DNA of 16,473 nt from Nematocida ironsii (lineage: Eukaryota; Microsporidia), in contig LTDK01000069.1 of assembly GCA_001642415.1 (NCBI GenBank), positions 1 through 16,473 of the forward strand, read 5' to 3'. The notes beneath the pieces are model-generated. The model was given only the letters and a program-made list of their open reading frames with translations. It did no database searches and was not told where the DNA came from. Both the position numbers and the translations under genes were made by a program. Positions 8,066 through 15,111 of the stretch are shown one piece after another (the first letter of the stretch is position 1; the number at the start of each line of letters is the position of its first letter).

Positions 8066-9772
8066 ATGAAGAATCCTCCCTTTCTTCCAATTGGAAGCAT
8101 AATCCATGATAGAGATACGAATGAGTCCTTTGAAATAACTGAAATGATAGGGCGAGGAGGATTTGCCCAGTGCTTTTCCGTGCGAAATTTAAAAACACGG
8201 GCCGTCTTTGCTGCCAAAATAATTAAGAAATCAGAATTAGTCCGAGCAAAGAATAAGCAGAAGCTACTTTCAGAAATAAAAATTCATCTGTCGGTGAATC
8301 ACAAGAACATAGTAAAGCTCTTCACATATTTTGAAGATAAAGATTTTGTATTCCTTATTATGGAAATATGTCGGAACAAGAGTATGATGGATCTTCTGAA
8401 AAGAAACAAGTCAATAGAAGAGAAATACGTAAAAATATTTCTGTTACAAATTATTTCTGCTCTGGAGTATCTGCATAGGGAGTGCTCTGTAGTCCACAGG
8501 GACATGAAGCTAGCAAATCTGTTTCTGGATGATGGGTTTAACATAAAGGTGGGAGATTTCGGGCTGGCGGCTGTTATAGACAGAGAAGAAAGAAAGAAGA
8601 CCATATGCGGTACACCGAATTATATTGCACCAGAGGTACTTTTTGGATCTGAAGGCGGCCACTCGTTTGAGGTTGATATTTGGTCGGTTGGTGTGATAAT
8701 ATATACAATGATAGTTGGCAAGCCGCCCTTCCAGAAGAGTGATGTAAAGGAGATATATAAGTCTATAAAGACAAACAGCTACACATATCCAGAAGACTGC
8801 AGGATTTCAAAAGAGGCAAAAGATTTGATTTCTGGATTGCTGGAGCTAGATCCAAGGAAGCGGTACACGCTGGAGCAGATATACACGTCTTCTTTTATTT
8901 TGAATGGGTATAGTGCTCCTGTGGGAAAGCACCCCGTGCCTCTATATAACGAGCAGGGGCAAGCGCAGCACACAAGAAGCCCTACACAGATACCAAGCGA
9001 GTCAAGAGTGCCAATCTCACAGAATGAACCGCCCAGGGCCGCTAGCCCTCTGCCGATTTCAGATAAACCAATGGGAATGTCTCGAATGGGCAGTACAACT
9101 GCCAGAAGTAATCTAGCAAGTAGCACTCTGCGGCCAGCGCCCATCAAAATGGGCCTTCTCTCATCTGTCCACATGACAGTCCTCTCTTTACTGAATAAGT
9201 ATGAGAATTCTTCTGTTCCTATAAGTACAAGATGCCCAGATGATTTTGTTACACATACTGTAGACTATACAGATAAATATGGTTTGGGATACATTCTTAC
9301 TTCTGGAACAGCCGGGATCTTATTTAATGACTGCACATCAATGGTTTTGAGGAAGACAGCAGTTGATCTTATAAGAAAGAAAGTTCCAAACTATGAGTTT
9401 GAGTATTTTGAGCACAAGGTGTATGGAACCCAGAAAATTATCACAAAAGAAAAGTATACAGTTGAGACTGCCAGCGGAAAATTAGACAAGAAGATACTTT
9501 TAGTAGGGCATTTTATACAGGGTCTATTTAAACAGCACGGTCAAATGAGCAGTAGAGTATCAGACCAGTCAACATTTGTTATTAAGCATGTTAACTTTGC
9601 TAAAGGTCCTGTGCTTAGACTAAGCAATCGAGTCATTGTATTTATAGTTGATGAAAGCGTTCTTGTATTCCACAGCGAAGGAAGAAGTATATACTATGAA
9701 GGGCGGCAATATATAGAAAGGGACATGTTGGTATACTGCCAAGAGGTTCTATCTATACTTCTTAAGAAGTAA
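8066..9772 (+). CDS. PLK1: Polo-like serine/threonine kinase
   Basis: Polo kinases (Cdc5, Plo1, PLK1) drive mitotic entry, spindle function and cytokinesis. The 568 residues start with a kinase domain (about 23-278). It has the Polo-type glycine loop GRGGFAQCF (29-37), catalytic Lys51, HRDMKLAN (Asp146), DFGLA (164-168), the activation-loop Thr179 in KKTICGTPNYIAPE, and APE at 188-190. A Ser/Pro-rich linker (about 285-365) follows, then the Polo-box region (about 385-568), with VDYTDKYGLGY (399-409) as the first box signature. All kinase residues needed for activity are present. In the Polo boxes, however, the Trp equivalent to human Trp414 is Thr398, and the His/Lys pincer of box 2 seems replaced (around 529-532, DESV). 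The start ATG follows a T-rich tract. The length is close to human PLK1 (603). Confidence 0.96.
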   Translation: MKNPPFLPIGSIIHDRDTNESFEITEMIGRGGFAQCFSVRNLKTRAVFAAKIIKKSELVRAKNKQKLLSEIKIHLSVNHKNIVKLFTYFEDKDFVFLIMEICRNKSMMDLLKRNKSIEEKYVKIFLLQIISALEYLHRECSVVHRDMKLANLFLDDGFNIKVGDFGLAAVIDREERKKTICGTPNYIAPEVLFGSEGGHSFEVDIWSVGVIIYTMIVGKPPFQKSDVKEIYKSIKTNSYTYPEDCRISKEAKDLISGLLELDPRKRYTLEQIYTSSFILNGYSAPVGKHPVPLYNEQGQAQHTRSPTQIPSESRVPISQNEPPRAASPLPISDKPMGMSRMGSTTARSNLASSTLRPAPIKMGLLSSVHMTVLSLLNKYENSSVPISTRCPDDFVTHTVDYTDKYGLGYILTSGTAGILFNDCTSMVLRKTAVDLIRKKVPNYEFEYFEHKVYGTQKIITKEKYTVETASGKLDKKILLVGHFIQGLFKQHGQMSSRVSDQSTFVIKHVNFAKGPVLRLSNRVIVFIVDESVLVFHSEGRSIYYEGRQYIERDMLVYCQEVLSILLKK

Positions 9773-10192
9773 TGGAGTATTACAGCTTTGTGCTAAAATC
9801 TAATGAATTATAAATAATGGATATTTTTACCCAGGAAAGTACAGCACAGCTTTCACAGTTAGCAGATTTGGTAGGAGTTAAATTCAAATAAATATCAAAA
9901 TTAGTATTATTATGCATTTTAAGAATGCAGTTCTTTGGCTAAAGCTCCTTTCATATTAGTAAGTCCTAATAATAACTGCGTTATAAATAAAATGCTTTCT
10001 ACAGATAGCATTATAATCTGTAAACACCCCAAAAGAATATTGAGAGATGCTTAAAACCTAGAAGCTTTAAAGTGTGCGCATATTTCTTTTGTATATATAT
10101 TTATTTTTGTTTTAACGTGTCTTTCAGTATTACTCTGTTATTGTCTTATTATGCGAAAGTTTGTTATATTTTCGCATCTGTTTTATTTTTTT
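9773..10192. other. Spacer between Polo kinase and AC40 genes
   Basis: About 420 bases. A 24-codon ORF (9817-9891) with non-AT-biased codons lies early in it and is discussed under findings. A small hairpin (9913-9918 with 9924-9929) follows. The last 20 bases before 10193 are T-rich. A longer open frame from 10072 reads Cys/Phe/Tyr-rich composition only. Confidence 0.5.
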
Positions 10193-11008
10193 ATGGAGGC
10201 GTACTTGTCCCGAATAGAAGCACGAAAAGTGGAAGAGCAGTCAGAAATTCTGTCGTATAGAATAAATCATATCGATCCATCTGTGCTAAACGCAATTCGC
10301 CGTACAATCATATCAGATGTTCCTACAGTTGCCATTCATTGGGTGTACATACGAGAAAACGAAACTGTCATGGCAGATGAAATACTTTCCCACCGCCTGG
10401 GGCTAATTCCAATAATAGCAGATGCGGAAGATTTCGAGCGAGTCGTCAAAACCTCAGAGCTTGATCCATTCACCGAATTAACAGATAAAAACTCAATACA
10501 AATGGAATTAGTTATCACTAACAACACAGACAAAATATTAACAGTGAGATCCAACGACATAAAAATCCTTTCAAAAACAAATGCATCAATCAAGCAGAAT
10601 GTAATTATAACTAGACTTGTTCCAGGGAAGAAAATAGAGTGCAGACTCTTTGCAATCATAGGAACCGGAAGAGAGCACTCAAAGTGGATGCCTACTTCTG
10701 TCTGTTACTACAGAACGATTAAAAAACTGGAGATGAAAGATCCATCCAAAGCAGCTGAAATACAAAAGTATTTTAGAGACGGATTTTCTGTCAGAAATGG
10801 CCAAGCCATAGTAGATGAGGATAAGTTACTGGTAAACATGGACATAGAAAAAAAGTACCCAAATGAAATAAAAATACATACGGAAAACGACTCATTCCTA
10901 TTTGAAATAGAAGGAATAACAGCTTCTCCAAAGACAATACTCAAGAAAGGAATAAGAATCATAAAGGATAAGCTAAAAGAGCTAAAAATGGCCACAGATA
11001 ATAAATAA
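10193..11008 (+). CDS. RPC40: RNA polymerase I/III subunit AC40
   Basis: AC40 (RPAC1, Rpc40) pairs with AC19 to form the alpha-like platform of RNA polymerases I and III. The protein has 271 residues from this start. The D-domain signature is clear: residues near 28-75 read NAIRRTIISDVPTVAIHWVY, then DEILSHRLGLIPI. The middle part (VPGKKIECRLFAIIGTGREH) and the C-terminal dimerisation segment match AC40 better than Rpb3: the linker pattern after GREHSKWMPTSVCYYR continues AC40-like, and there is no Rpb3 zinc-binding Cys cluster. The frame is open to an ATG at 10151, but those 14 residues are hydrophobic, and the T-rich tract directly before 10193 favours the internal start. It is shorter than yeast AC40 (335), with a reduced insert. 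It is convergent with the following minus-strand gene. Confidence 0.9.
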   Translation: MEAYLSRIEARKVEEQSEILSYRINHIDPSVLNAIRRTIISDVPTVAIHWVYIRENETVMADEILSHRLGLIPIIADAEDFERVVKTSELDPFTELTDKNSIQMELVITNNTDKILTVRSNDIKILSKTNASIKQNVIITRLVPGKKIECRLFAIIGTGREHSKWMPTSVCYYRTIKKLEMKDPSKAAEIQKYFRDGFSVRNGQAIVDEDKLLVNMDIEKKYPNEIKIHTENDSFLFEIEGITASPKTILKKGIRIIKDKLKELKMATDNK

Positions 11009-11278
11009 ACATATTCTACAAATAAATCATCACATGCTACACCAAACAGTTCAATATATAAGCTTGTACACCACATCCTTCGCCTGATTATAAGCCATTT
11101 GGCTTATTATTTGATTATATTTCAGATTGTATCTAAACACTCATCTAGTTATTCCTCACCACTTATTTGTTTAAACAAAAAATCAACTCTTTATTATTAA
11201 AGCAGTAATATTTATAGTAACTCTCAATTTATTTCGGATTATTTCTATTCATATTTCTTCTTAACTATTCAATCTACT
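11009..11278. other. Spacer between convergent genes
   Basis: This 270-base stretch separates the ends of the AC40 gene and the minus-strand gene. Apart from a short inverted pair (AAGCCATTTGGCTT near 11091) no feature is visible. Confidence 0.5.
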
Positions 11279-11869
11279 CTACATGATTTTTTTCAGTTCT
11301 TTGATGTATTTCATAACAGATTTTTTGTCCTTCTTTTTGCAAAGACTCTCTAAATACTCTATGTCCAAATACTTTTCATCAATATCTTCTTTTGAATTAT
11401 TTGCTTCTTCTGTTTGCTTTTCCTTCTTTTCTAATACAGCTTCTTTTTTTGCGCTCTGTGCTTTGATTTCCTCTGGTTTCATGTATAATAACTTCTCCAT
11501 CTCGTTGTACTTTGTGGTTAAAACCCCAGCAGCCTTTTTTAGTCCTGGTGTGCCATGCGCACTCATTGAATCAACTCTTTTTCTTCCAGTTTTTAAAACC
11601 TCCTTTAATGCTTTCTTTACATTTTTAATTTCTTGGTCTTTATTAGAGTCTTCAACACTACTCAGCTTTACTGATAATTCATTCAACATGTACATTATAA
11701 ATAAATTTGTATGTGCGTTGCTGTTCTTGCTCTCTTTCAGAATGACATCTAAAATTACTTCTAACTCACTTCTAAATAGCATAATGTATTCTATTATACA
11801 GCTCAGCGAGTCGTACGTAGGCTGTATACTTCTAATTGAACTTATTAAATGCTCTCGACTTAATAGCAT
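11279..11869 (-). CDS. Possible CTD-interaction-domain protein
   Basis: From the ATG at 11869 the protein has 196 residues. The first 70 or so fit the beginning of a CID fold, as in Rtt103, Nrd1 or Pcf11, which bind the phosphorylated tail of RNA polymerase II. They show a short helix, then IQPTYDSLSCIIEYI in place of the 'TQ.SI..WI' helix, then AHTNLFIMYMLNELSVK in place of the 'LxLLYLxNDV' helix. These are weak matches made by eye. Residues 75-140 are basic and helical, and the rest is charged and Lys/Glu-rich, probably partly coiled-coil. The frame is open to an ATG at 11911, but the 14 extra residues are hydrophobic and the bases upstream of 11869 on the coding strand are T-rich, so I take the shorter form. 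If not a CID, it is an unknown nuclear-type helical protein. Confidence 0.75.
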   Translation of the reverse strand: MLLSREHLISSIRSIQPTYDSLSCIIEYIMLFRSELEVILDVILKESKNSNAHTNLFIMYMLNELSVKLSSVEDSNKDQEIKNVKKALKEVLKTGRKRVDSMSAHGTPGLKKAAGVLTTKYNEMEKLLYMKPEEIKAQSAKKEAVLEKKEKQTEEANNSKEDIDEKYLDIEYLESLCKKKDKKSVMKYIKELKKIM

Positions 11870-12733
11870 GGCAAATAAAAATGTAAAAAAATAAATGTAA
11901 ATCAAAAACAATGAAATATCATAGAAATATCATTAAATGCAGACGTCTTTATAGTATTCTGTATGGTTTTATACTCATTCTACTGTCTTTTAATTAAAAT
12001 ATTAGTATCTTTAGTATTTTGTCTAAGAATATATTATAACCCGATATAACCCGAAATTCCGATTATTAGCTGTAATATAAATTTATTGCCACTAGAAATA
12101 TTTTAAAATATATTTTTATATTTTTATATCAATATATACGTGTCATATGATATTATATCATCTCATTCATATATCATTATATTAATCACTAAATATATTA
12201 TAGCATTATCTCTTATCATCATATTATTCTAATATAAATATTATCATGTCTTCTATATTCTTATCTTGTATTATTTCTACATCATACATATATACTATAC
12301 TACATTATATTGTACTATATTGCTCTCCTTCTTCTATTCTATCCTATACTCTGCTGTGCTAATTCATTTAATGCCTTTTATATCTAATCCACTTTATATC
12401 TGTAGCTATTTTTATTTTAATATTAGAAATATATAATAAATCATATTTATAAGATACATGCCTCTTTACACAGAAGAATAATTAGAAGCACTTCTAAGAT
12501 ATTCTATTATTTGTGGTTTTAAACTCTTATCTGCTTATATAAATACAGAAATGCTTAAAAACTCAATAGTGTATAATATATTCTATAACCATTAATATAT
12601 CATGTATATGATAAATATAAAATAGTTCCTCAGTAATACTTTGTGGTAATGATACCTTCTTTATATCATATTTTATATAAATTTATATTTATATATAAAC
12701 CTTAATATAAATTATTTTACTTTTTTAATTTTA
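11870..12733. other. Long AT-rich divergent spacer, C-over-G skewed
   Basis: About 860 bases without a supportable gene, between two genes that point away from each other. From about 12120 to 12420 the plus strand has several times more C than G. The word CCCGATATAA occurs here (12040) and at 5823. The final 15 bases before 12734 are T-rich. Promoters of both flanking genes must lie within. Confidence 0.6.
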
Positions 12734-13279
12734 ATGGGCTCAGCGATTTCCAAGTGTTTAAACCGAGAGAAAAGAAGTGCAGTATTTATAGGAGCAAAGG
12801 ATTCAGGAAAGAAAGAAATAATAAAGATACTTAGAAAAGATAAAACAGATGTAATAAGTAATATGTATGAACATTTCACAGTAAGAGGCAAAGGTTACTC
12901 TACTGAAGTATATGCCATATCTGAGGATCAGAACCATGTTAATTTTTGGAAGTTTTATACACAAAACTGCAATTTGGTTGTCTTTGTAGTGAATATTGCT
13001 AGTGAATCACTGATAGAAGAGTCAAAGAATGTTTTTGAGAATTTCTTTACATCCTACGGGACAAATAAGGAGAGTATTGTGTTTATGCTTAATGGCAGAA
13101 GAGAAGAAGAAACAGAAGAGGAAAAAGCAGAGAAGAACAGGCAGAACATTTTAAAATTCAAAGAGTACTTTGCAACGATTTCTGGTCTTGATAAGAAAAT
13201 ACTTGATCATAACATGGTAGTTGATGAAACCACAAGCAGAAGGAATTTGCTATCTTTTATATGTAAGAATTATAGCTAA
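12734..13279 (+). CDS. Arf-like protein with degenerate GTPase motifs
   Basis: The 181 residues start with MGSAIS, a good N-myristoylation signal (Gly2, Ser6), as in Arf proteins. The body follows the Arf plan: strand and P-loop (FIGAKDSGKKE, 18-28), a switch region, then NFWKFYTQNCNLVVFVVN (70-87), which parallels the Arf segment 'LWRHYFQNTQGLIFVVD'. The nucleotide motifs are damaged: the P-loop has Lys27 where Ser/Thr should hold magnesium; the WDVGGQ motif is replaced by AISEDQ (61-66); and NKxD appears as NGRR (120-123). A very acidic insert (124-135) follows. I infer a membrane-bound pseudo-GTPase of the Arf/Arl or SRP-receptor-beta type. The myristoyl signal and the absence of an N-terminal membrane span favour Arf/Arl. 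The start ATG follows a T-rich tract. Confidence 0.8.
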   Translation: MGSAISKCLNREKRSAVFIGAKDSGKKEIIKILRKDKTDVISNMYEHFTVRGKGYSTEVYAISEDQNHVNFWKFYTQNCNLVVFVVNIASESLIEESKNVFENFFTSYGTNKESIVFMLNGRREEETEEEKAEKNRQNILKFKEYFATISGLDKKILDHNMVVDETTSRRNLLSFICKNYS

Positions 13280-13582
13280 ATAATGTGATAAGTAATAAAT
13301 AATCTTATTTTGAATTTAAATGGTATGGTGTGTAATGTGTTTACTAAGTGTGTTAGTAGTAATAGGATATGTTATAGGGTGTGCACTGTAAGTGGCACAA
13401 AATAATAAAATATTTCAAAAATTGGCAATATACCACAGATTGCTATTTCAGAATATGTCTGTGTGTACATTAGATTAGCATTTGTGAAATTCTACTGCAG
13501 TGTGTGAACGCACATAACTATACAAGCGATAGCCGCAGCGGCCAGTTGAGACATTGCATATTTCCTTGTATTTGAATTTGGC
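13280..13582. other. G-rich (plus) spacer between Arf-like gene and RNA gene
   Basis: From 13281 to 13391 the plus strand is strongly G-over-C skewed, which makes a 23-codon hydrophobic ORF (13320-13391) that I do not trust. Between 13492 and 13554 the minus strand carries a GC-rich 20-codon ORF just downstream of the RNA gene (see findings). No larger gene is supported. Confidence 0.5.
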
Positions 13583-13587
13583 AAAAA
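13583..13587 (-). terminator. Polymerase III T5 terminator of the RNA gene
   Basis: Five T on the minus strand directly after the 3' arm of the long helix. No run of four or more T lies between here and the proposed 5' end near 13793, which fits a polymerase III transcript ending here. Confidence 0.5.
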
Positions 13588-13793
13588 GCACTCTTCTTAA
13601 TCTTCCTTCTTCTACGGTACATGCGCGGACTGATCTTCTGCCAGAGTAACGCTGCAGTGTTTTCCACCCTCGCGCGGTCCCCCTTGATTAATCCTCTCTG
13701 CGCCTGCCTTAAGGCAGACCCTTCAAGAACAGAAACACACACACATGAATTGCATCCCGATGCTCAAAGAGGGAAGGAAGAGTACTTGCGCCA
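13583..13793 (-). ncRNA. Candidate signal recognition particle RNA
   Basis: This GC-rich island folds on the minus strand as a long interrupted rod. The arms are 13787-13777 with 13596-13586, 13775-13766 with 13612-13603, 13747-13740 with 13627-13620, and 13732-13725 with 13637-13630. A short side hairpin lies at 13763-13752. At the tip are a strong hairpin (13719-13702, loop UUAA) and a second arm ending in CGC-GAGG-GUG-GAAAA-CAC-UGCA-GCG (13674-13650). That 4x4 loop keeps A·C and G·G partners as in SRP helix 8, where the usual sides are CAGG and AGCA, beyond a 3-bp stem and A-rich loop. The order helix 5, 6, 8 matches the SRP S domain. TATATAAT at 13828-13821 and TTTTT at 13587-13583, with no earlier T4 on this strand, suggest a polymerase III transcript of about 210 nt. 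No Alu domain is seen. RNase P or MRP RNA is the main alternative. SRP19 is encoded at 5078-5407. Confidence 0.6.
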
Positions 13794-13820
13794 TTTTATG
13801 CTTTTTAGAGCTAGCACACT

Positions 13821-13828
13821 ATTATATA
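13821..13828 (-). promoter_or_regulatory. TATA box of the candidate SRP RNA gene
   Basis: TATATAAT on the minus strand lies about 30 bases before the predicted 5' end of the folded RNA (near 13793), the spacing expected for TATA-directed start. AT-rich DNA makes chance matches easy, so the spacing is the real argument. Confidence 0.4.
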
Positions 13829-13914
13829 CATGCGAAAATATATATACGTAAAAATCCAATAAAAAAATAAAATGACTGTTTCTGTATAAAAAAATAGCAA
13901 AAATAATTTACAGA

Positions 13915-15111
13915 ATGGAAGAGTGCCCTATTAGCATGTTCTTAGAGAGAATAAAAGAACTGCCAGATGACAAAAAGCACCGGGCAGATGTTCTCCTGGC
14001 AATTTTCAAGTTGCTGAATGAAAGTGAGAAAAGGGCTCTTTTTTCTTTAATGACTAGTAACATATCTGTTCGCAGAGTGCAAAGTGACCACGTGAGAAAA
14101 CTTCTTCTTCTGGAAATACTTTCGGTTGAAAACGATTATTACGTTCTAAACAATGAAATCAGAAAAAGAGTTCTTCTGGCGTGTACTAAACCAGTTGAAG
14201 AAAGAGTGCTGGTTAAGGTGGACACGCCTGTTTCTGAGCTGCTACATAAAGAGAAAGGGGATGCATCGAGTGAAGTGTACAGCAATATGCTGTATAAAAC
14301 TATTTCGTGCAAACCAGATGCAAACCCTACAATTAGAAGATTAATGCTAAATACAAAGATTATTAACAAGGAAGGTCTGACACATAAGGGGTTTAATTTC
14401 CTTCTAACAGGGAAGAAGCGGCAGCTGTGGACACTACTGCTTGCACACATACAAGAAGACCCAGAGACAGCGGAGAATGAGATTTTGGTGCTGTGCGAGT
14501 TTCTAGTTAAAGACCCAAAAAGAACATATGCCGTGGATAGGTCACAGAAATCAAAGCTACTGGGACTGTTTGAATCACTCGGATTGATTTTTTTTGAAAA
14601 AGGGCTTGTCAAGTTCTCTCCTACCTTTTCTTTGCTCTTTGATGATGAAGAGGGCGCAGAGAAGTTTCTTGTTTTGGAAAGTAACTTTCGTCTGTATATA
14701 TACAGTAACAGGCCTCTTGACACCTTTATTATCTCTCTGTTCAGCATAAAAAGCAGAGAGTTTCCTAATATGATTGTGGCCATGATCAATGAAGATAGTA
14801 TCCGGCAGGCCCTAATGCATGGAATAACCGCAGGGCAGATAAGAGTCTACCTCAACCAGAACAGTATGTACGAAATAAATGAAAATGTTCTTGAGCAAAT
14901 ACGCCTGTGGGAGAAAAGAATGAACAGAATACACAGCTGGGAATCATACATCTTCAGTAACTTCTTAAACTACAAGGACTTCTTACTTGTTGAGTCGTAC
15001 TGCGAGAATAATAATATAGACCACAGGTCATATAGAGAAAAAAGGATGCTTGTAGTTGGCATTGAAAATTATGAGAACGTTAAGAGCTTTATCAGAGTGA
15101 GTATTAAGTAG
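13915..15111 (+). CDS. TFB2: TFIIH subunit Tfb2/p52
   Basis: Tfb2 (p52, GTF2H4) anchors and stimulates the XPB/Ssl2 helicase in TFIIH, acting in RNA polymerase II initiation and nucleotide excision repair. The 398 residues include family segments in the right order: LTHKGFNFLLTGKKRQLWTL (155-174), the winged-helix part ending ESLGLIFFEKG (220-230), and FLVLESNFRLYIYSN (251-265), equal to the conserved 'IVETNYRLYAYT' block. Then come the ITAGQI segment (304-309) and VLEQIRLWEKRMNRI (325-339), the signature leading into the C-terminal domain that binds Tfb5. It is shorter than yeast (513) and human (462), mostly from loops, with both ends kept. The first ATG follows an A-rich stretch. The gene is divergent from the candidate SRP RNA, whose TATA lies about 90 bases upstream. 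Confidence 0.95.
   Translation: MEECPISMFLERIKELPDDKKHRADVLLAIFKLLNESEKRALFSLMTSNISVRRVQSDHVRKLLLLEILSVENDYYVLNNEIRKRVLLACTKPVEERVLVKVDTPVSELLHKEKGDASSEVYSNMLYKTISCKPDANPTIRRLMLNTKIINKEGLTHKGFNFLLTGKKRQLWTLLLAHIQEDPETAENEILVLCEFLVKDPKRTYAVDRSQKSKLLGLFESLGLIFFEKGLVKFSPTFSLLFDDEEGAEKFLVLESNFRLYIYSNRPLDTFIISLFSIKSREFPNMIVAMINEDSIRQALMHGITAGQIRVYLNQNSMYEINENVLEQIRLWEKRMNRIHSWESYIFSNFLNYKDFLLVESYCENNNIDHRSYREKRMLVVGIENYENVKSFIRVSIK

Noticed and set aside
9913..9929. 6-bp hairpin TGCATT-TTAAG-AATGCA
   Set aside because: Too short and AT-rich to stand out; no terminator or RNA context.
12038..12050. 13-base word shared with 5821-5833 (AACCCGATATAAC)
   Set aside because: A match of this length between two places is expected by chance in a 16-kb AT-rich window; no shared gene context.
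13320..13391. 23-codon hydrophobic ORF (+), Val/Cys/Leu/Gly-rich
   Set aside because: It lies in a stretch where G greatly exceeds C; GT-rich DNA gives Val, Cys, Gly and Leu codons by chance. No codon contrast with flanks.
13583..13793. RNase P RNA reading of the island (GAAGGGTCTG as CR-I; CCGCGCGAGG like the human RNA)
   Set aside because: The CR-I-like bases sit within a strong local hairpin and no good CR-V partner was found near the 3' end; the rod plus helix-8-like loop fits SRP RNA better. Kept as the main alternative.
13621..13851. 76-codon (+) and 74-codon (-) ORFs over the GC-rich island
   Set aside because: Neither resembles a protein and both cover the base-paired RNA; openness is explained by higher GC content and few stops.
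14139..14789. 216-codon ORF (-) inside the Tfb2 gene
   Set aside because: Antisense shadow of a well-supported conserved gene; Ser/Leu-rich composition only.
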